Shown here: in pieces, positions 1 through 11,900 of the stretch
Position numbering within the stretch: the stretch's first letter is position 1
How the letters are laid out: the number at the start of each line of letters is the position of its first letter
Assembly: GCA_947561585.1 (NCBI GenBank)
Contig: CANNZV010001125.1
Location: forward strand, 1-64,000
Direction of reading: 5' to 3'
Source: Caprella mutica
Taxonomy: Eukaryota > Arthropoda > Malacostraca > Amphipoda > Caprellidae
Length of the DNA: 64,000 nt
Made by a program: the position numbers and the translations under genes
The notes under the pieces: generated by a model
The model's input: the letters and a program-made list of their open reading frames with translations, nothing else
The model's database searches: none
Told to the model about the DNA's origin: nothing

Positions 1-21
1 ATCACTCAAACGCGCGTGACA
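1..21. mobile_element. Terminal end of a foldback element, cut by the window edge
   Basis: The first bases, ending CAAACGCGCGTGACA, match the right end of the foldback element at 57,199-58,791. The window therefore opens on the last bases of a second copy; the rest lies outside. Confidence 0.75.
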
Positions 22-119
22 CTACTACACATTCAAATAACGGACTCTAACAGTACCTTCTTGTGAAACGAAGCCTCTGATTGGCTCTAATCGAAATGAA
101 GTCACTGTAAACGGCATTC

Positions 120-360
120 AGAGTAATATAATGGGATCTATGCTTCTTCTTTCATTCAGTGTTCTGTGGACTAGACTCTAAAACATTCTGAACCAAAATT
201 ACATTAAAATGTTGCATAGCTATGAAAAGAAGCGCAGTGCAGGCTATAATTTATATTTTTAATTTTTATCGTGTGTTTTGAACCTATGAGGTTTCAGTTG
301 TTAGAGGCCGCAGGTAGATAGTGTGCCGCAATTTACCTGCTTGACCCTACTTGTAAAGCG
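120..360. repeat. Dispersed repeat, paralogous to 50,880-51,275
   Basis: The stretch with CATTCTGAACC, ATGTTGCATAGCTAT, GTTGTTAGAGGCCGC and TTTACCTGCTTGACCC recurs in the same order near 50.9-51.3 kb. This copy lacks the 180-bp insertion found there, so it shows the unoccupied state. I see no coding potential. Confidence 0.7.
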
Positions 361-1239
361 GGTTGCTTTTGTTTCAGATACTTGATATAAATATTTCATA
401 ATATTCAAATTAATAATCAATTCTCATTATGTATTTCTATTATAGGTGATTTTTTGAACTAGTTATAGGCTCGCAGTTACCGTGGGTAGGGATGTAGGTG
501 CGCAAATGCAGTTAATGTATACATTGCACATATGGATAAGTTACGTACCTAGGTGCCCATACAGAGCGGCAGCGCCTGCGCAAAATTTCAGGTGGGTCTG
601 TTTGAACGGTTCAGAAAACATAGAAAATGGCTAATTGTATATTTAAACTAACACAGAAGAAATAGTATCATAAAAAGATTGTCCGTGTGGATAGGAGTTC
701 AAAAGTTGTATAGGAACATAGTTGATTCAATAAACCTATCCTGGCTGTCCATCACACACATGTTATCAAAACTCCTACTCAATCTTTTGCGACCGGTTTG
801 CGACTGACTGACTCAACCATCCAAAAACTATGTACGCGTCACACCAAATTGGATGAATTATAAAAAAAAATTTGACACTCAATATTACTACAGGGGCGTA
901 CCTATCTAGGATTAGGTAAAGGGGTTAATGGTGTTGCATACCTCAGATTGCTCCAGGACATTATTTGGCACTTTCAAATTTTTTAGTGTGTCTGAAATTT
1001 AAAAAAAATGTACTGATTAATCCTCACATTGGAAGAAATGTCAGTTATTTGATTATTTTAATTGCTTAGAACAGGCTTGAACATGAGTTCCATCAGAAGC
1101 GTCATTTTTAAATTGCGAATTGGGAGAAATTAAAATGCTTCAACATTTAGCTCATAAAGAATGAATTTTTATAACCCTATTAATATTAGCATTGATCTTC
1201 AACCTCAAAAATAAGCAGAAAGGATCATCCTGCAGTTTG

Positions 1240-2195
1240 CCAAAACACCTTCCCCTTCAACAATACGCAGAGAATTCATGCTTCACTTACAACCTGAAAA
1301 AGTTCACAAGAGTTCTGATCTTTTCAATGAGACTGGTTCTATCTGCAAGAGAAAGCAAATGAAGAAAGAATAGAAGCAGTGATCCACGAGGTGAAGAGTT
1401 TCTTTGAAGAAACCCCCAGTTGGTCTCTCAGAAAAGCTTTTCAGCAGATTTCACCAAGCTGTGGAGGATAGGTGGACATGAACTTAGTTTCCGTTTTAAT
1501 CATTACTCTCCAGTTCAACCACTAGCTGATGTCCAAAAATCACAGATAAGAAAGTTTTGTCAGTGAATTCTACGAGACTTTCCTTTGCCTCCATCAAAAA
1601 CCACAAGTGAAAATCCTCGAAATATTTGCGAAACAAAAGATAGGTATGATGCTAAGGTAATGGTCTTCGTTGTCATTATTAATGGATGGTTCCAATCGTT
1701 CATGCGTTCATTGACGAAGATAGAAACATGTCATCAGTTAATAGTGTTGCATACCTCAGATTGCTCCAGGACATCATTTTGTCCAACCTCGCCCAATGTG
1801 CAACTCATTCTTCACTTTAGTGGATGCAAGAGGGTGCTCCACCACATTGCACAAATACAGGTCTAGAATTTCTCAATGAAAAGTTTCGAGGTCAATTCTT
1901 TAGCAGAAGAACGGAAATTCCCTGGCCAGCACACAGTCAAGATATCAACCTTTTGGATTTTCACTTCTTGGCTGATACACAAACTCGAGTTTTAATATGT
2001 ATGAAAAATAAGATTCCATTGAGTCTCTTATACAATGTGTTCAAAGTTATGATGAAAGACATAACCAGGAGACTCTCAAGAAAGTTTGCAAGAATGTTTT
2101 GAAGTAAGCTTCGTACTGTATTCAAGCTGAAGGGGGTCATTTTCAACAACTTATGTCATGGGCCTCAGGAGATGATATTGGACACCCCTCCCCTT
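1240..2195 (+). pseudogene. Decayed Tc1/mariner-superfamily transposase
   Basis: Pieces of a DDE transposase lie in different frames. A helix-turn-helix-like part with STIRREF is near 1,250-1,350 and a WSLRKAFQQ part near 1,420-1,460. The catalytic part at 1,824-2,000 has GAPPHCTNTGLEFLNEKF followed by the family's PWPAHS-D-N-LDFHF block, and a final GGHFQQLM lies near 2,135. Internal stops and frame changes break it. The position normally read as D in QDGAPPH is E here. A 40-bp stretch near 1,739-1,780 is repeated at 926-966, suggesting an internal duplication. The family call rests on the WPAHS/LDFHF block; the subfamily is not determined. Confidence 0.75.
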
Positions 2196-2849
2196 GTATA
2201 CACGCCTGTATTACTACTCATTTACTCGGTACAGAGTGTTTTGTTTAATTACTTTTTCATACCTGATATATGTATTTTTCATTAAAGACAATATTTTCCG
2301 ATTAATTAATTAAGTAGGGGTTTAACGTCTGCTGCCGAACCAAAGGCCATATCGCTGGCGTCATTAATTAATTCAAATGTATAGATTATAAAGAGATGAA
2401 ACTTAAAATGGGCCAATGGCATATGACATTATTTACTTACTTGTTATCACAACGTGATATTACATTTAGGAAAATTAAATCAATAATTTGAAAATTACCT
2501 GTCACTTAACCCTTTAGCGACCAGGTGGACACTCAATTACTTAAAAAGTATTGAACCATATTGCATGAAACTTGGTGGGTCGATTGGTCACTATCCAGTC
2601 ACCAGTTAATTAGAATTTGGTAGCAAACGGATAAGCATCGGGCATCGGCGAAGGTATGCGCTCTACCGAGTGCACGTAATCGAGTTCTATATGCTTTTAA
2701 AGATTTTGATAACCAAAACTCTAAAAGAGCAGTTTCACATCCGACTCGCTAATTTTCAGTCTAAAGAAAAAGAATGTACACCTTATGTTAACGTTAGTTA
2801 GTTAGGTATAATTAATCCAATTATAAATATTCATGTTAATGTATAAAAT
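2196..2849. other. No gene seen
   Basis: AT-rich DNA. A short piece at about 2,310-2,360 (GTTTAACGTCTGC...AAAGGCCATATCGCTG) matches the edge of the dispersed repeat also found at 13.14, 26.80 and 54.1 kb. Nothing else is recognisable. Confidence 0.5.
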
Positions 2850-3135
2850 AGGAGACATTTTTCATAGAACTGTTTTTATACTTCAGGAAATAATTTAAGT
2901 TTTAGAGCATAGCTTGTTTATCGCTTTTTTATAAAATTCAAATTGAAAATCAAAACAAAGAGTGTACAATCTTTTTCTTCCGCGTCAGATTAGTGTTTCG
3001 TACAATTGTTGTACACAGAGTATGAAAAAGTTTAAATGTATATTAAAAATTATATTCTGAACCGAATTTTATAATTTTGCAGATTAAGGATCCTAAACCT
3101 TAGTTCTATAATTTTATGCTATAAATTTATTGTTT
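2850..3135. repeat. Dispersed repeat, paralogous to 55,385-55,650
   Basis: Shares ATAAAATTCAAATT, AAATCAAAACAA, CTGAACCGAA and CCTTAGTTCTATAAT in the same order with 55.4-55.65 kb. There is no open reading frame of note. Confidence 0.6.
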
Positions 3136-3186
3136 CCCCGGAGCCCGAGAGGACCTTTAACATCTTACAATTATATTATAATTAGA

Positions 3187-3340
3187 TTTGTGACAATATA
3201 TGCTTTTAAAATCATAGACCCTGGAAATATTATAGACGGAATGAATTAAAGTCTATTTAATCGTTCTAAACCAGCGGTATATAGTACTTGATACCATTTC
3301 GTTTCGTCTATGATTTAAAACGCATATTGTCACAACCCTG
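3187..3340. mobile_element. Inverted-repeat element, family C
   Basis: It starts TGTGACAATATATGCTTTTA, ends with the complement (CATATTGTCACA), and folds on itself around AAACCAGCGGTATATAG. Related copies lie at 5.2, 6.5 and 15.7 kb. It is short, non-coding and MITE-like. Confidence 0.75.
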
Positions 3341-4084
3341 ATCATAATATATTTTACGGTATAGTTTCAAAATACAGTACCTATGTATATAGGAGCTTAT
3401 GACGTACACATTTGTGATCAGATCGTAATTTATTCATTGATTTTCTAAGAAATATTTCCACATGGGAAATTTGGCCATATTGGAATTGATGGAAAAATCG
3501 CAAAGTTTGTTAAATAAATTTAGAGGAAATATTACTCCATAAGACTTGGAATAAAATGACAAGAAGTTCTATGACGACTATCTGCAAACTTCTGCAACTT
3601 GCACTTTATTTGCATTTTCTCTTAAACTTTTGATGGCAAATTTTATTTCGTTATTTTTAATATCAAATAGTCTCTTTGAAGTCAGAAGGTGAAACTATTA
3701 TATTTATTGATATTAATTAAGTGACAAAATATCAATGTTTTTTTTTTTTTAATTTTTACAAAATTTCAATTGAAAAAAATGATCATCAGTTATTAGAAGA
3801 TTGTAGTGTTTGGTTCCTGACAGAATTAAAATCTTATACAACCTAAAATTTGATCGTTTAGGGTAGAGAAAACAATGTGTTATGAATATTTAATAAGTAT
3901 AAATAAATACATAATATACATACATGAGTAGAAAGATACATAGGTAATTATATACATATACTATACGGGCGAATACGCATCACTTTTTCCTTCTTATCCA
4001 TCACAGCCAGGTCTGTAAAAATAGAAAGAATATTTAATTACATATAATATCAATCAACTTTATTATAAATTTTGGGTTTTTCCT
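3341..4084. other. No gene seen
   Basis: AT-rich sequence with homopolymer runs. I see no coding, RNA or clear repeat feature. Confidence 0.5.
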
Positions 4085-4785
4085 ATTTGACGACCCCCAC
4101 CAAATTTAATTCAAATTATTTTTTTATACGTATTTTTGTCCATAGAATTCGAAAATCAAAACCGTTTTTAGTAGAAACTAATAGTTTTTGAGATATGAGG
4201 GTTTAAAGTTATTTATTTCCTATGTAATACTGAAGGATTGGGAACATTGAGAAAACTCGTGTTTTCACGCTTCTTGGTCAAAGATAACCGTAATGCAGAT
4301 TGTTGTATCCGCTAGTTTGTTGTACTGCACACTTCATGATTGTTTAATGACCTGGCATGGGGGTATGGGGGCGGAACGTCCCCCATTACACATATATCAG
4401 CATTGAAGTAATAAATTGAAAATATCACGGAAACTGGAAATATATTCAATATATGTATTTCGGGGGGCGTGCCCCCCCCCCCCAACCCCCCTCCCAGATC
4501 ATTAATCAATCATGGAGTGTGTAGTTCAACAAACTAGCGGATACAACAAACTGCATTACTGTTTCATGTAAAAAATCTATATTGTTTAAGTAATTTCAAT
4601 GAAAACACGAGTTTTTTCAAAGTTCTCAATCCTTCAGTAATACATAGGAAATAAATAACTTTAAGCCCTCATATCTCAAAAACTATTAGTTTCTACAAAA
4701 AACGGTTTTGATTTTCGGATTCTATGGACAAAAATACATAGAAAAAAAATAATTTGGGGAAGACCCTATATTTTTAATTTGTCGA
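4085..4785. mobile_element. Large imperfect inverted repeat (about 700 bp)
   Basis: The arms at about 4,085-4,330 and 4,515-4,785 are reverse complements. Examples are TTGTTGTATCCGCTAGTTTG on the left and CAAACTAGCGGATACAACAA on the right, and the GAGATATGAGGG / CCCTCATATCTC pair further out. The roughly 180-bp centre has a run of G, then about 14 C, then further C tracts. It looks like a foldback or MITE-type element. The 65-aa frame inside is a by-product of the low-complexity tract. Confidence 0.75.
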
Positions 4786-4799
4786 AAAAAATGAGGCAC

Positions 4800-5165
4800 C
4801 TACTACCGTTGGTTAAAATGCTCATGGATGCAAAAAAGCTACTCCGTGAATGCATTCACTTACCAAGGAATGTGACGTAAAGGGACACAAGCATCAGTGG
4901 CTGCTTCACTCATTGATGGAAGAGGAAAATGAAGAGGTGATAGTAAATGAAGCCAAGAGTCTACCTGATAAAAAATCTAAGACCTCGTAGTTGAAGAGCA
5001 TAACCATAACGCTATCTTCAAAAACTGTAAGTGGCGTTAAAAAAATATGTGAATGAAGAAATTACATAATCCAAATTACAACAGTTCGGGGTCCAAGGGA
5101 CACCACCCCCTTCTCTTCCATTCACCACAGATAGTTTCAGGATAGAGCCCCTGAGTTTTCCACGT
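4800..5165 (+). repeat. Dispersed repeat family J
   Basis: Shares GCTCATGGATGC, AAAAAGCTACTCCGTGAATG, GTAAATGAAGCC and TTCTCTTCCATTCACCA with the opposite-strand copy at 53.7-54.13 kb, and parts of it with 13.2, 34.55, 36.06 and 41.8 kb. It is more GC-rich than its surroundings. The copy at 54 kb has a short open frame, but no family is recognised. Confidence 0.6.
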
Positions 5166-5204
5166 CCTCTACTAAAAATAACCATGTCGACTCAGCGAAT
5201 GGAT

Positions 5205-5330
5205 TCTGTTTAAAATCACAGATCCTGAAAATATTATAGACGGAGAGAATTGAAGAGTATTGAATCGTTCATCAGCGGTGTATAGTATTCGATACCATTT
5301 CATTTCGTCTATGATATTTACTACCCTAAT
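5205..5330. mobile_element. Family C element, partial
   Basis: Matches the body of family C (ATCCTGAAAATATTATAGACGG, with CGATACCATTTCATTTCGTC at the other side) but lacks the TGTGACAATATG ends. Confidence 0.6.
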
Positions 5331-5710
5331 TTCTAGGTTACAATACTCACCCATAGGACAAAGCAGCTCTAGATTATTTTCTAACAATCACAGCGAGTCT
5401 AGAAATAGCTATTCTTGATTATCATTCAGCTAAGGCTTAATTAGAATAATGCCCTGGGGGCTAAACCGCACAATTGCCTCGTCTGTGATGTTCTAATTGC
5501 GAGGGATTTAGGCTCTATAACGTGAATAAACAAAAGAATCACTGAGTAATAATAATAGCTTTATAGTTCAAATCAATCAAATCAAAAACCGTGCTGAAAA
5601 TTTTGAAATAAAATTAGGTAGCGTTGCAGTTGTGAAAAAAGTTGTGGTATGGTAAAATAATCAATCACTCAGATATGTTAAAAGTTATAATTTAAAGTTT
5701 ACCGGTCCTT

Positions 5711-5952
5711 AAGGGCCGTACACACGTAGGGTTTTTTTTAAGTCTTTCCACCAGACTTTTTCCACGAGAATATGAGAAAAAATGGTATAATTATTATCTA
5801 TTTTAGTTGGTATCCATGATACCTGCAGGTATCATGGATACCAACTAATAGTTGTATCGTTTATTCTTATATTCTCGTGGAAAAAGTAGGAGGAGCTTAG
5901 CAAAAAGTCTGGTGGAAAGACTTAAAAAACCCTACGTGTGTACGGCCCTTTA
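5711..5952. mobile_element. MITE family B with core palindrome
   Basis: The terminal inverted repeats begin AGGGCCGTACACACG. The element is flanked by TTA on both sides, a TWA trinucleotide as expected for PIF/Harbinger-type insertion. The arms contain CTTTCCACCAGACTTTTT and its complement. The centre is the palindrome GGTATCCATGATACC-TGCA-GGTATCATGGATACC shared with family A. Confidence 0.85.
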
Positions 5953-6521
5953 CGTTGATTAAAGGATTAAATAAAATAATCTCCTCAATTCAACATTCTT
6001 TACTATGCTTTAAATTATCATTGATGACGCACAGTTGAACAACCTTATGCACTGAATAAGTTTATGTCGTTAAGAATAAGTACTATTTACATACAAACAA
6101 TCACCAACAACTAGGATAACAATAATAGTAAGAAAATTGATATAGTATCTATGTACAGATATGGTTAAATTACAATAACTTAGAGGCATTTGAATCTTGC
6201 GAAGGGAATGTTATTAGTATTACTGTCTTTCTTTAGTAAGTACTTAGTAATAAAATATTTTAAAAAAACATCAGGATTCACCTTTGTTCACACTATTTTT
6301 TTAGTACTAGGGTAAAGTACCAATAACCAAAAAAATATTAATTGTGAAGAGAAGTTTTTAATTCACATTTGGTAATTGAAACTTTATCCTATATGTGAGT
6401 TCTATAATTTTAGAGTGTAGACATTTTAATAACTTTCAACTGTAGTAAAAAATAGGTTCTTAAACTTCACATTGTTTTGAAATATTCAACTAAATCTCAC
6501 TTGACGACATTTTCTCATTGC
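5953..6521. other. No gene seen
   Basis: AT-rich DNA without a recognisable gene or repeat. Confidence 0.5.
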
Positions 6522-6524
6522 TAG

Positions 6525-6692
6525 GGTTGTGTTAATATGCTTTTAAAATCATAGATCTTAAGAATATCATAGCCGAAATGGCATCGGATACTATATACCG
6601 CTGGTTTAGAACGATTCAATACTCTTTAATTATCTCAGTCTGTAATTTTTTCGGGATCTATGATTTTACAAGCATATTGTCACAGCCCTAGT
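6525..6692. mobile_element. Inverted-repeat element, family C
   Basis: Runs from GGGTTGTGTTAATATGCTTT to AAGCATATTGTCACAGCCCT. The body has the family C hairpin but in the opposite orientation to the 3.2-kb copy. Confidence 0.75.
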
Positions 6693-6839
6693 AATCACCA
6701 ATCGAACGGACAAAAGACACTTTGCAAACACACATGTACGAACATACTTCAGAACTTCCAATACCAACAACGACATCAACAAGAGTATTCAGAAAAAGGA
6801 TATACCGTCGATAAATCCAATTGGTTTTATACTATATAC

Positions 6840-6978
6840 TGTCTATTTCGCTTAACCCAACCAAGCCGGTTAATACAACCTTTATAGTAGAAATAGTAAC
6901 TTCAAGCCGTTTAATACGTCCGAACAGGTGAAAATACCGAATTGAAATTATAGTGGTCGAATTAAGCGAAATAGACAG
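6840..6978. mobile_element. Short element with 17-bp terminal inverted repeats
   Basis: CTGTCTATTTCGCTTAA at the left end is the exact complement of TTAAGCGAAATAGACAG at the right end, about 140 bp apart. There is no coding capacity, so it is MITE-like. A single copy was seen in this window. Confidence 0.65.
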
Positions 6979-7267
6979 CAAATTAGTGTAGATTTACTGG
7001 TGTTGAATTAAAAACCTGAAATAGTCTCTCAATTTCATTAAAATGATTTATCTCTAAGGCAATTTAAACAGTAGGGTCAGTACCTAATTATCGGTACTTA
7101 TCGTATACAAAAGATTTATTTATTTTGCGATGAGCAATGTTAAAACGGTATATGAGAAGTATCGATAATTGAGTTGCCACCCTCTTCTTAAACTAATATT
7201 GATTAAATAGACACATCATCACCTTTACAAAAAAAAAATTAGTAAGCTAACCTATATATATTTTAGA

Positions 7268-7444
7268 TAGGGTTAGTTACGAATTATCGGACAGTTCCAC
7301 AATTCCGATCATAATATAAAAAATATGACATTTCAATGGGTATCCATGATTATTTCAATTCGTATCCATGATACCTGCGAGTATCATGAATAGAAATTTG
7401 ATGATCGAAAATGTGAAACTGTTCGATGATTCCTAACTTACCCT
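7268..7444. mobile_element. MITE family A, degenerate core
   Basis: The ends are TAGGGTTAGTTACGAATTAT and the complement (CCTAACTTACCCT). The centre is a decayed form of the GGTATCCATGATACC palindrome. Confidence 0.75.
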
Positions 7445-7677
7445 CGATGTGTTATGTTGGTAAAGAACAGATAAATAAGTCATAACATTGGAAGACGTTT
7501 CAGATAAATACGGAAATTATAACCGAAGAAAATAAATATTAGTTTATTGAAAGAGTTTACATAGATTTCAAGGAGATAACCTCCTGAAATGAAGAGCAAC
7601 CTCTAGCTAGATTGTTATCTTGAGTATATACTAGTTCATGCGTGAATATCAATATACTCATTCATACATGAGTATTG

Positions 7678-7848
7678 TGGGGTAAGTTACGAATTATCGG
7701 TCAGTACTACGTCTTCGGACATATAAGAGAAAACAATATAAAAATTGTTATTAGATAGCATTGTGTAGTAATAATAATAATTTTTATATTATTTTTTTCT
7801 TATATGAACGTAGATGTAGTACTGACCGATAATTTGTAACTTACCCTA
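7678..7848. mobile_element. MITE family A with a different core
   Basis: The ends are GGGTAAGTTACGAATTAT and ATAATTTGTAACTTACCCTA. The centre lacks the GGTATCCATGATACC palindrome and instead has TTAGATAGCATTGTGTAGTA, related to the core of the copy at 37.85 kb. Confidence 0.8.
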
Positions 7849-8796
7849 GTTCATGTGTAGAAATAGTTATGAAATGTATTTAACATTTATTTGATAGGTG
7901 GCAAGGATTAAACAGAAAATTAATGCTCTTGGTGTAAAAAAAGAATTTTCGGACACCTTCAAGTTGTACCTAAAATTAATATTATTTCGACTGGAAATGG
8001 TATAGGATTTCAGGCTGTGATTAACAAGTTTTCAGTCATTTATTTAAGAGAGATTTTGAGCTGATACTGTAAACAATTAAATCAAAATTAGCAAGAGAAA
8101 ATAGTTGATCACTTTAAAACAAAGGCTAATTTCATTGCAATTAGTTTAACGCAAACTATATTTTGATATGTTAACTTATTTTTTTGTCGAATACAGCCTA
8201 TGTACTTAATATGGATTACTATTACCGACTGATCTGAGTATTTAACAGTTCTACCTTCACTATCTCCGTAAAAAGATAAAAATAACGACTCTTCCTTATA
8301 TATATAATTACAGAAAATGAACAAATGATTCTGTGTTCTCACAAACATAATAAATATCTACAATAGAAACATCAGATTCAAAACAACCAATTTTATGTAT
8401 CTAGGTACAAAAAAATGAAACTATACATAGAAAATGACTCTAAAGGATGTACATAATATACATAATGCCAGCATAACATGTATAACCAATGAGAAATATG
8501 TACAAAGGTTAAAAAAGAACACCCTACTCGCAGCAAAAAAGATTTAACAACAGTGGGTTAAAAATTACATTACTGATGGAAATTGTATAAAAAAGGGGTG
8601 GTAGAGTCTCTAGAATAATAAAGCTATATGGATAAATAATATATTTGTCAAATAAGCAAAAGAAGAACACCAATGAGACTCTTCAATATCAGGTCTTTAC
8701 ACAAAAAATACACAGCGCCTTAGTAATAAAAAATATTAAATTGATTCGCCCAACTTTAACAGCAGCCAACAATATTCACTAAAATGCGGAGTTAAA
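7849..8796. other. 3' flank / possible 3' UTR of the kinase gene
   Basis: AT-rich and non-coding. On the minus strand this follows the stop codon of terminal exon 21b. The hexamer TTTATT at 8,039-8,044 reads AATAAA on the minus strand and is one possible polyadenylation signal. Others are possible in DNA this AT-rich. Confidence 0.3.
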
Positions 8797-8967
8797 TCAA
8801 GCTTTGTCAAGAGAGCGATTTAACTTTCTGTCTTTTAAATTGTTGTTGTGATTGTGAACTTGGAGGGTAACCCTGTACTTTTCGGACGAATCTGTGTTTT
8901 TCCGTCCGTTGGAAGGGGCACTGTTGGTCATCTTGGTAGTAGCGTTGCGCTGTTGTCGAACTCTAGA
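8797..8967 (-). CDS. PIP5K: PIP5K alternative terminal exon 21b
   Basis: Minus strand: a long pyrimidine tract ends in TTTCATGTTTGTAG, then an open frame of 56 codons starting [12 protein letters not shown] and ending NRSLDKA before TGA. It is phase 0, as required after exon 20. The peptide is basic and polar ([14 protein letters not shown]), without a known domain. A second reading of the same exon (acceptor CTAG, 4 bases later) is also open and stops at TGA in another frame, so the frame choice is not secure. I prefer the first because its acceptor is far better. Confidence 0.6.
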   Translation of the reverse strand, partial: SRVRQQRNATTKMTNSAPSNGRKNTDSSEKYRVTLQVHNHNNNLKDRKLNRSLDKA

Positions 8968-11900
8968 CTACAAACATGAAAAACAAACAGAAAAACACAA
9001 ACAATTACAAAGCAGCAACGAACACAAATCAGACATGCAAAATAAGAATAATTATGACCGTGTAATAAATAAATAAATAAATAAATAAATAAAATGAACA
9101 TTATTATACTTCCAGTAGGTGATCAATCTCAAAATCTTTTAGAATCCAAGGATACAAACTCCATTTTTAACAAGGGAAGGTTCGTTCGATGCAGTTCAAA
9201 TCTACGTGTGGGTAGTTAACTAAATAACTAGTTCACAACCTTATTCAGCCTATAACAACCTAGAAGAAACTTAGTCAATAAGTTTGGCATGTTTAACCAC
9301 CTAGTGAATAAGATATGTAACAGATAAGAGGGTCTTCAACCCTCATAACGTGGAATGTGAGAACCAAGTGACTGTACTAATCTTCAGCAGGTAATACAAG
9401 TCAATGTTTTGTTAATGTGGCTGTCTATTTTGCATGCATATCATTACTGTGATATAACACATTCACGTTTGTTAACTAATGAAACTGCTACTTGAAGAGG
9501 ACTTGGTGTCCAATAATTGTCAAACACTACGTTCTTGCAAGGACTCGTTGCATTCAAACTTGTAAAAACGCGTCAGAAAATGCTCAGCATGTTGAAACGC
9601 GATTCAAGATGTTGAAACGCGTTCAAAGATGTTGAAACGCGTTCAAAGATGTTGAAACGCGTTCAAAGATGTTGAAACGCGTTCAAAGATGTTGAAACGC
9701 GTTCAAAGATGTTGAAACGCGTTCAAAGATGTTGAAACGCGTTTAAAAATGTTGAAACACGTTCAAAAATGTTGAAACGTGACCAAGATGTTTAAACGCC
9801 TTCAAAAATAATGAAACTCGATCCAAGATGTTTAAACGCATTCAAAGATGTTTAAACGCGCTTCAAGATGTTTAAACGCGCTCCAAGATGTTTCAACGTG
9901 TTCAAAAATCTTTAAACGCATTCAAAGATGTTGAATCCTGTTCAAAGATGTTGAAACGTGTTCAAAGATGTTGAAACGCGTACAAAAATGTTGAAACGCG
10001 ATCCAAGATGAAACGCTCAAACAAGTTTTACCGCAATCAAACATGTTTAAACGTATCTCAGTTACATAAACTGGTCGACATTTCATCGACGAGATTCTCT
10101 TGGTAACTTTTGTGAAAATATGAATACAGTATCACTATTCACGCACTAACGATAGAGATGATCAACAAATGGCAGCTTTTGAATTGTGAGTTCACAAGAC
10201 TCAAACACACGCACACACACACACGGAGACTAATAACACTAGACACCTAAAGGAAGTAGCTTTTCTTCCGTCTAGAGGAGGAGGTGAAGGTTCACTGCAA
10301 TCCAGAGGGGATGGTTTGGGGAGAGAATCACAGCATTAGGAGAGATATCATTAATAGACAGTAGCAATATGTGCAGTAAAAGGACATTCATTTTGATCAA
10401 CTAACTAGATTAAGGTACGAATTATTGGTCAGTTCCACGTCTTTGGTCGTATAAGAAACAATGATATAATGAATATTATTAAATTTAAATGGTATCCGTG
10501 ATACCTGCAGGTATCATGGATACCATTTAAAATAGAACAATTATTATAACATCGTGTTTTCTTATACGACAGAAGAAAGATAAGGGCGATAATTCGTAGC
10601 TTCCTCTACTCGTAATCACACTGATAAATTGCGACTAAATAGTTTTTTCACTAAAACTCTTGTGAGAATTGTTAAAACTTGAAACAACATTGTAGCTATA
10701 ATTTAATAAATGTGATTATGTGAGTGATATCCAAGAAACTTTTGCACGTGATTTGCAGTTAACTCGTAACTCTCCTCTTTATGATTTTCAAATCAGAAAA
10801 GTATTTTTTTTAAACCAGGGCTAAACTGACACAACAAAGTGAATAATTGTTAGAAATACTGCAGAAAGTATGTACGTTGTAGAAAAATGTTACGTCAAGC
10901 TATCCCCAGTCGTAATTACTGTAGCTACCAATCGCAAACCCGCATACAGTGCACCAATTAAATTGCAGCATTCATTGCACCAATCACAGAGCAGTACACA
11001 GTGCACGAATCACAGACTTGCACTCACCATTTCAGTTTCATTGAGAGAAGAGTCGATGGTGGTATTCAAACTACGAATTGGAGTTGTTGGACAACCTGAG
11101 GGTTGAAAGAAGTACATTATTAACCATCAAAAAAAAACAAAAAAGCAGTAGGGTAAATAACGAACTATCGGTCAGTCTCACATCTTCGGTCATAAAAGAA
11201 AAAACTATATTATGATTGGAATTTTAATTGGTATCCATGATACCTGCAGGTATCATGGATACCAATTAATATTAAAATAAAATTACAATATAGTTTTTTC
11301 TTTTATGACCGAAGATGTGAAACTGACCGATAGTTCGTAACTTACCCTAAACATTTTTAACTGGGTTGTTAGAAACACGTTTGAAAGCAACACACAGAAA
11401 TCTAGACACCAAAAGCTTTTCAACCCACACTGTTAGTAGCTACTTTAAACCATTAGGGTTACAAATGATTATAGGCTGAGGTTGATCATTGAAGATATTC
11501 ACAGAAGAGTATGTAAGAATGGATCTAAAGTGTTATATTTTGGAAGGTTTGTACCTACCTAGCTAGCTACAAGGATATAGAAATTATCTTCTACTCCTAA
11601 CTACCCAAAGCATTAACCATGCCAAGAACTAGTTGTTCTACTACAAGCCACCAAGGTAGGTATTACAGGAAGAAAAACTTCTGAACCTAGGGTAGGTTCT
11701 AAGAAAAACTGTCTACTTACATTCCAAAGTATAGAAAATTAACCCATAACAAACAGAACATTATACCTCAAACCAAATTTACTTTAACATAATAAATTGT
11801 TAACATTTTGTTCCCCCAAATAGCGACGAGTTAAAAAAATTATTTTGGAAAAATATTTTTATTTAAAGAGAAAGATTGGATCTAAAGGTTGCCCCGATTT

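Noticed and set aside
1961..2149. Minus-strand frame opposite the transposase remains
   Set aside because: Shadow of the decayed transposase.
9592..10028. CRISPR-like regular repeats
   Set aside because: Units are contiguous or nearly identical without unique spacers, in a eukaryotic intron-exon gene. All other arrays in the window are the same kind of tandem repeat.
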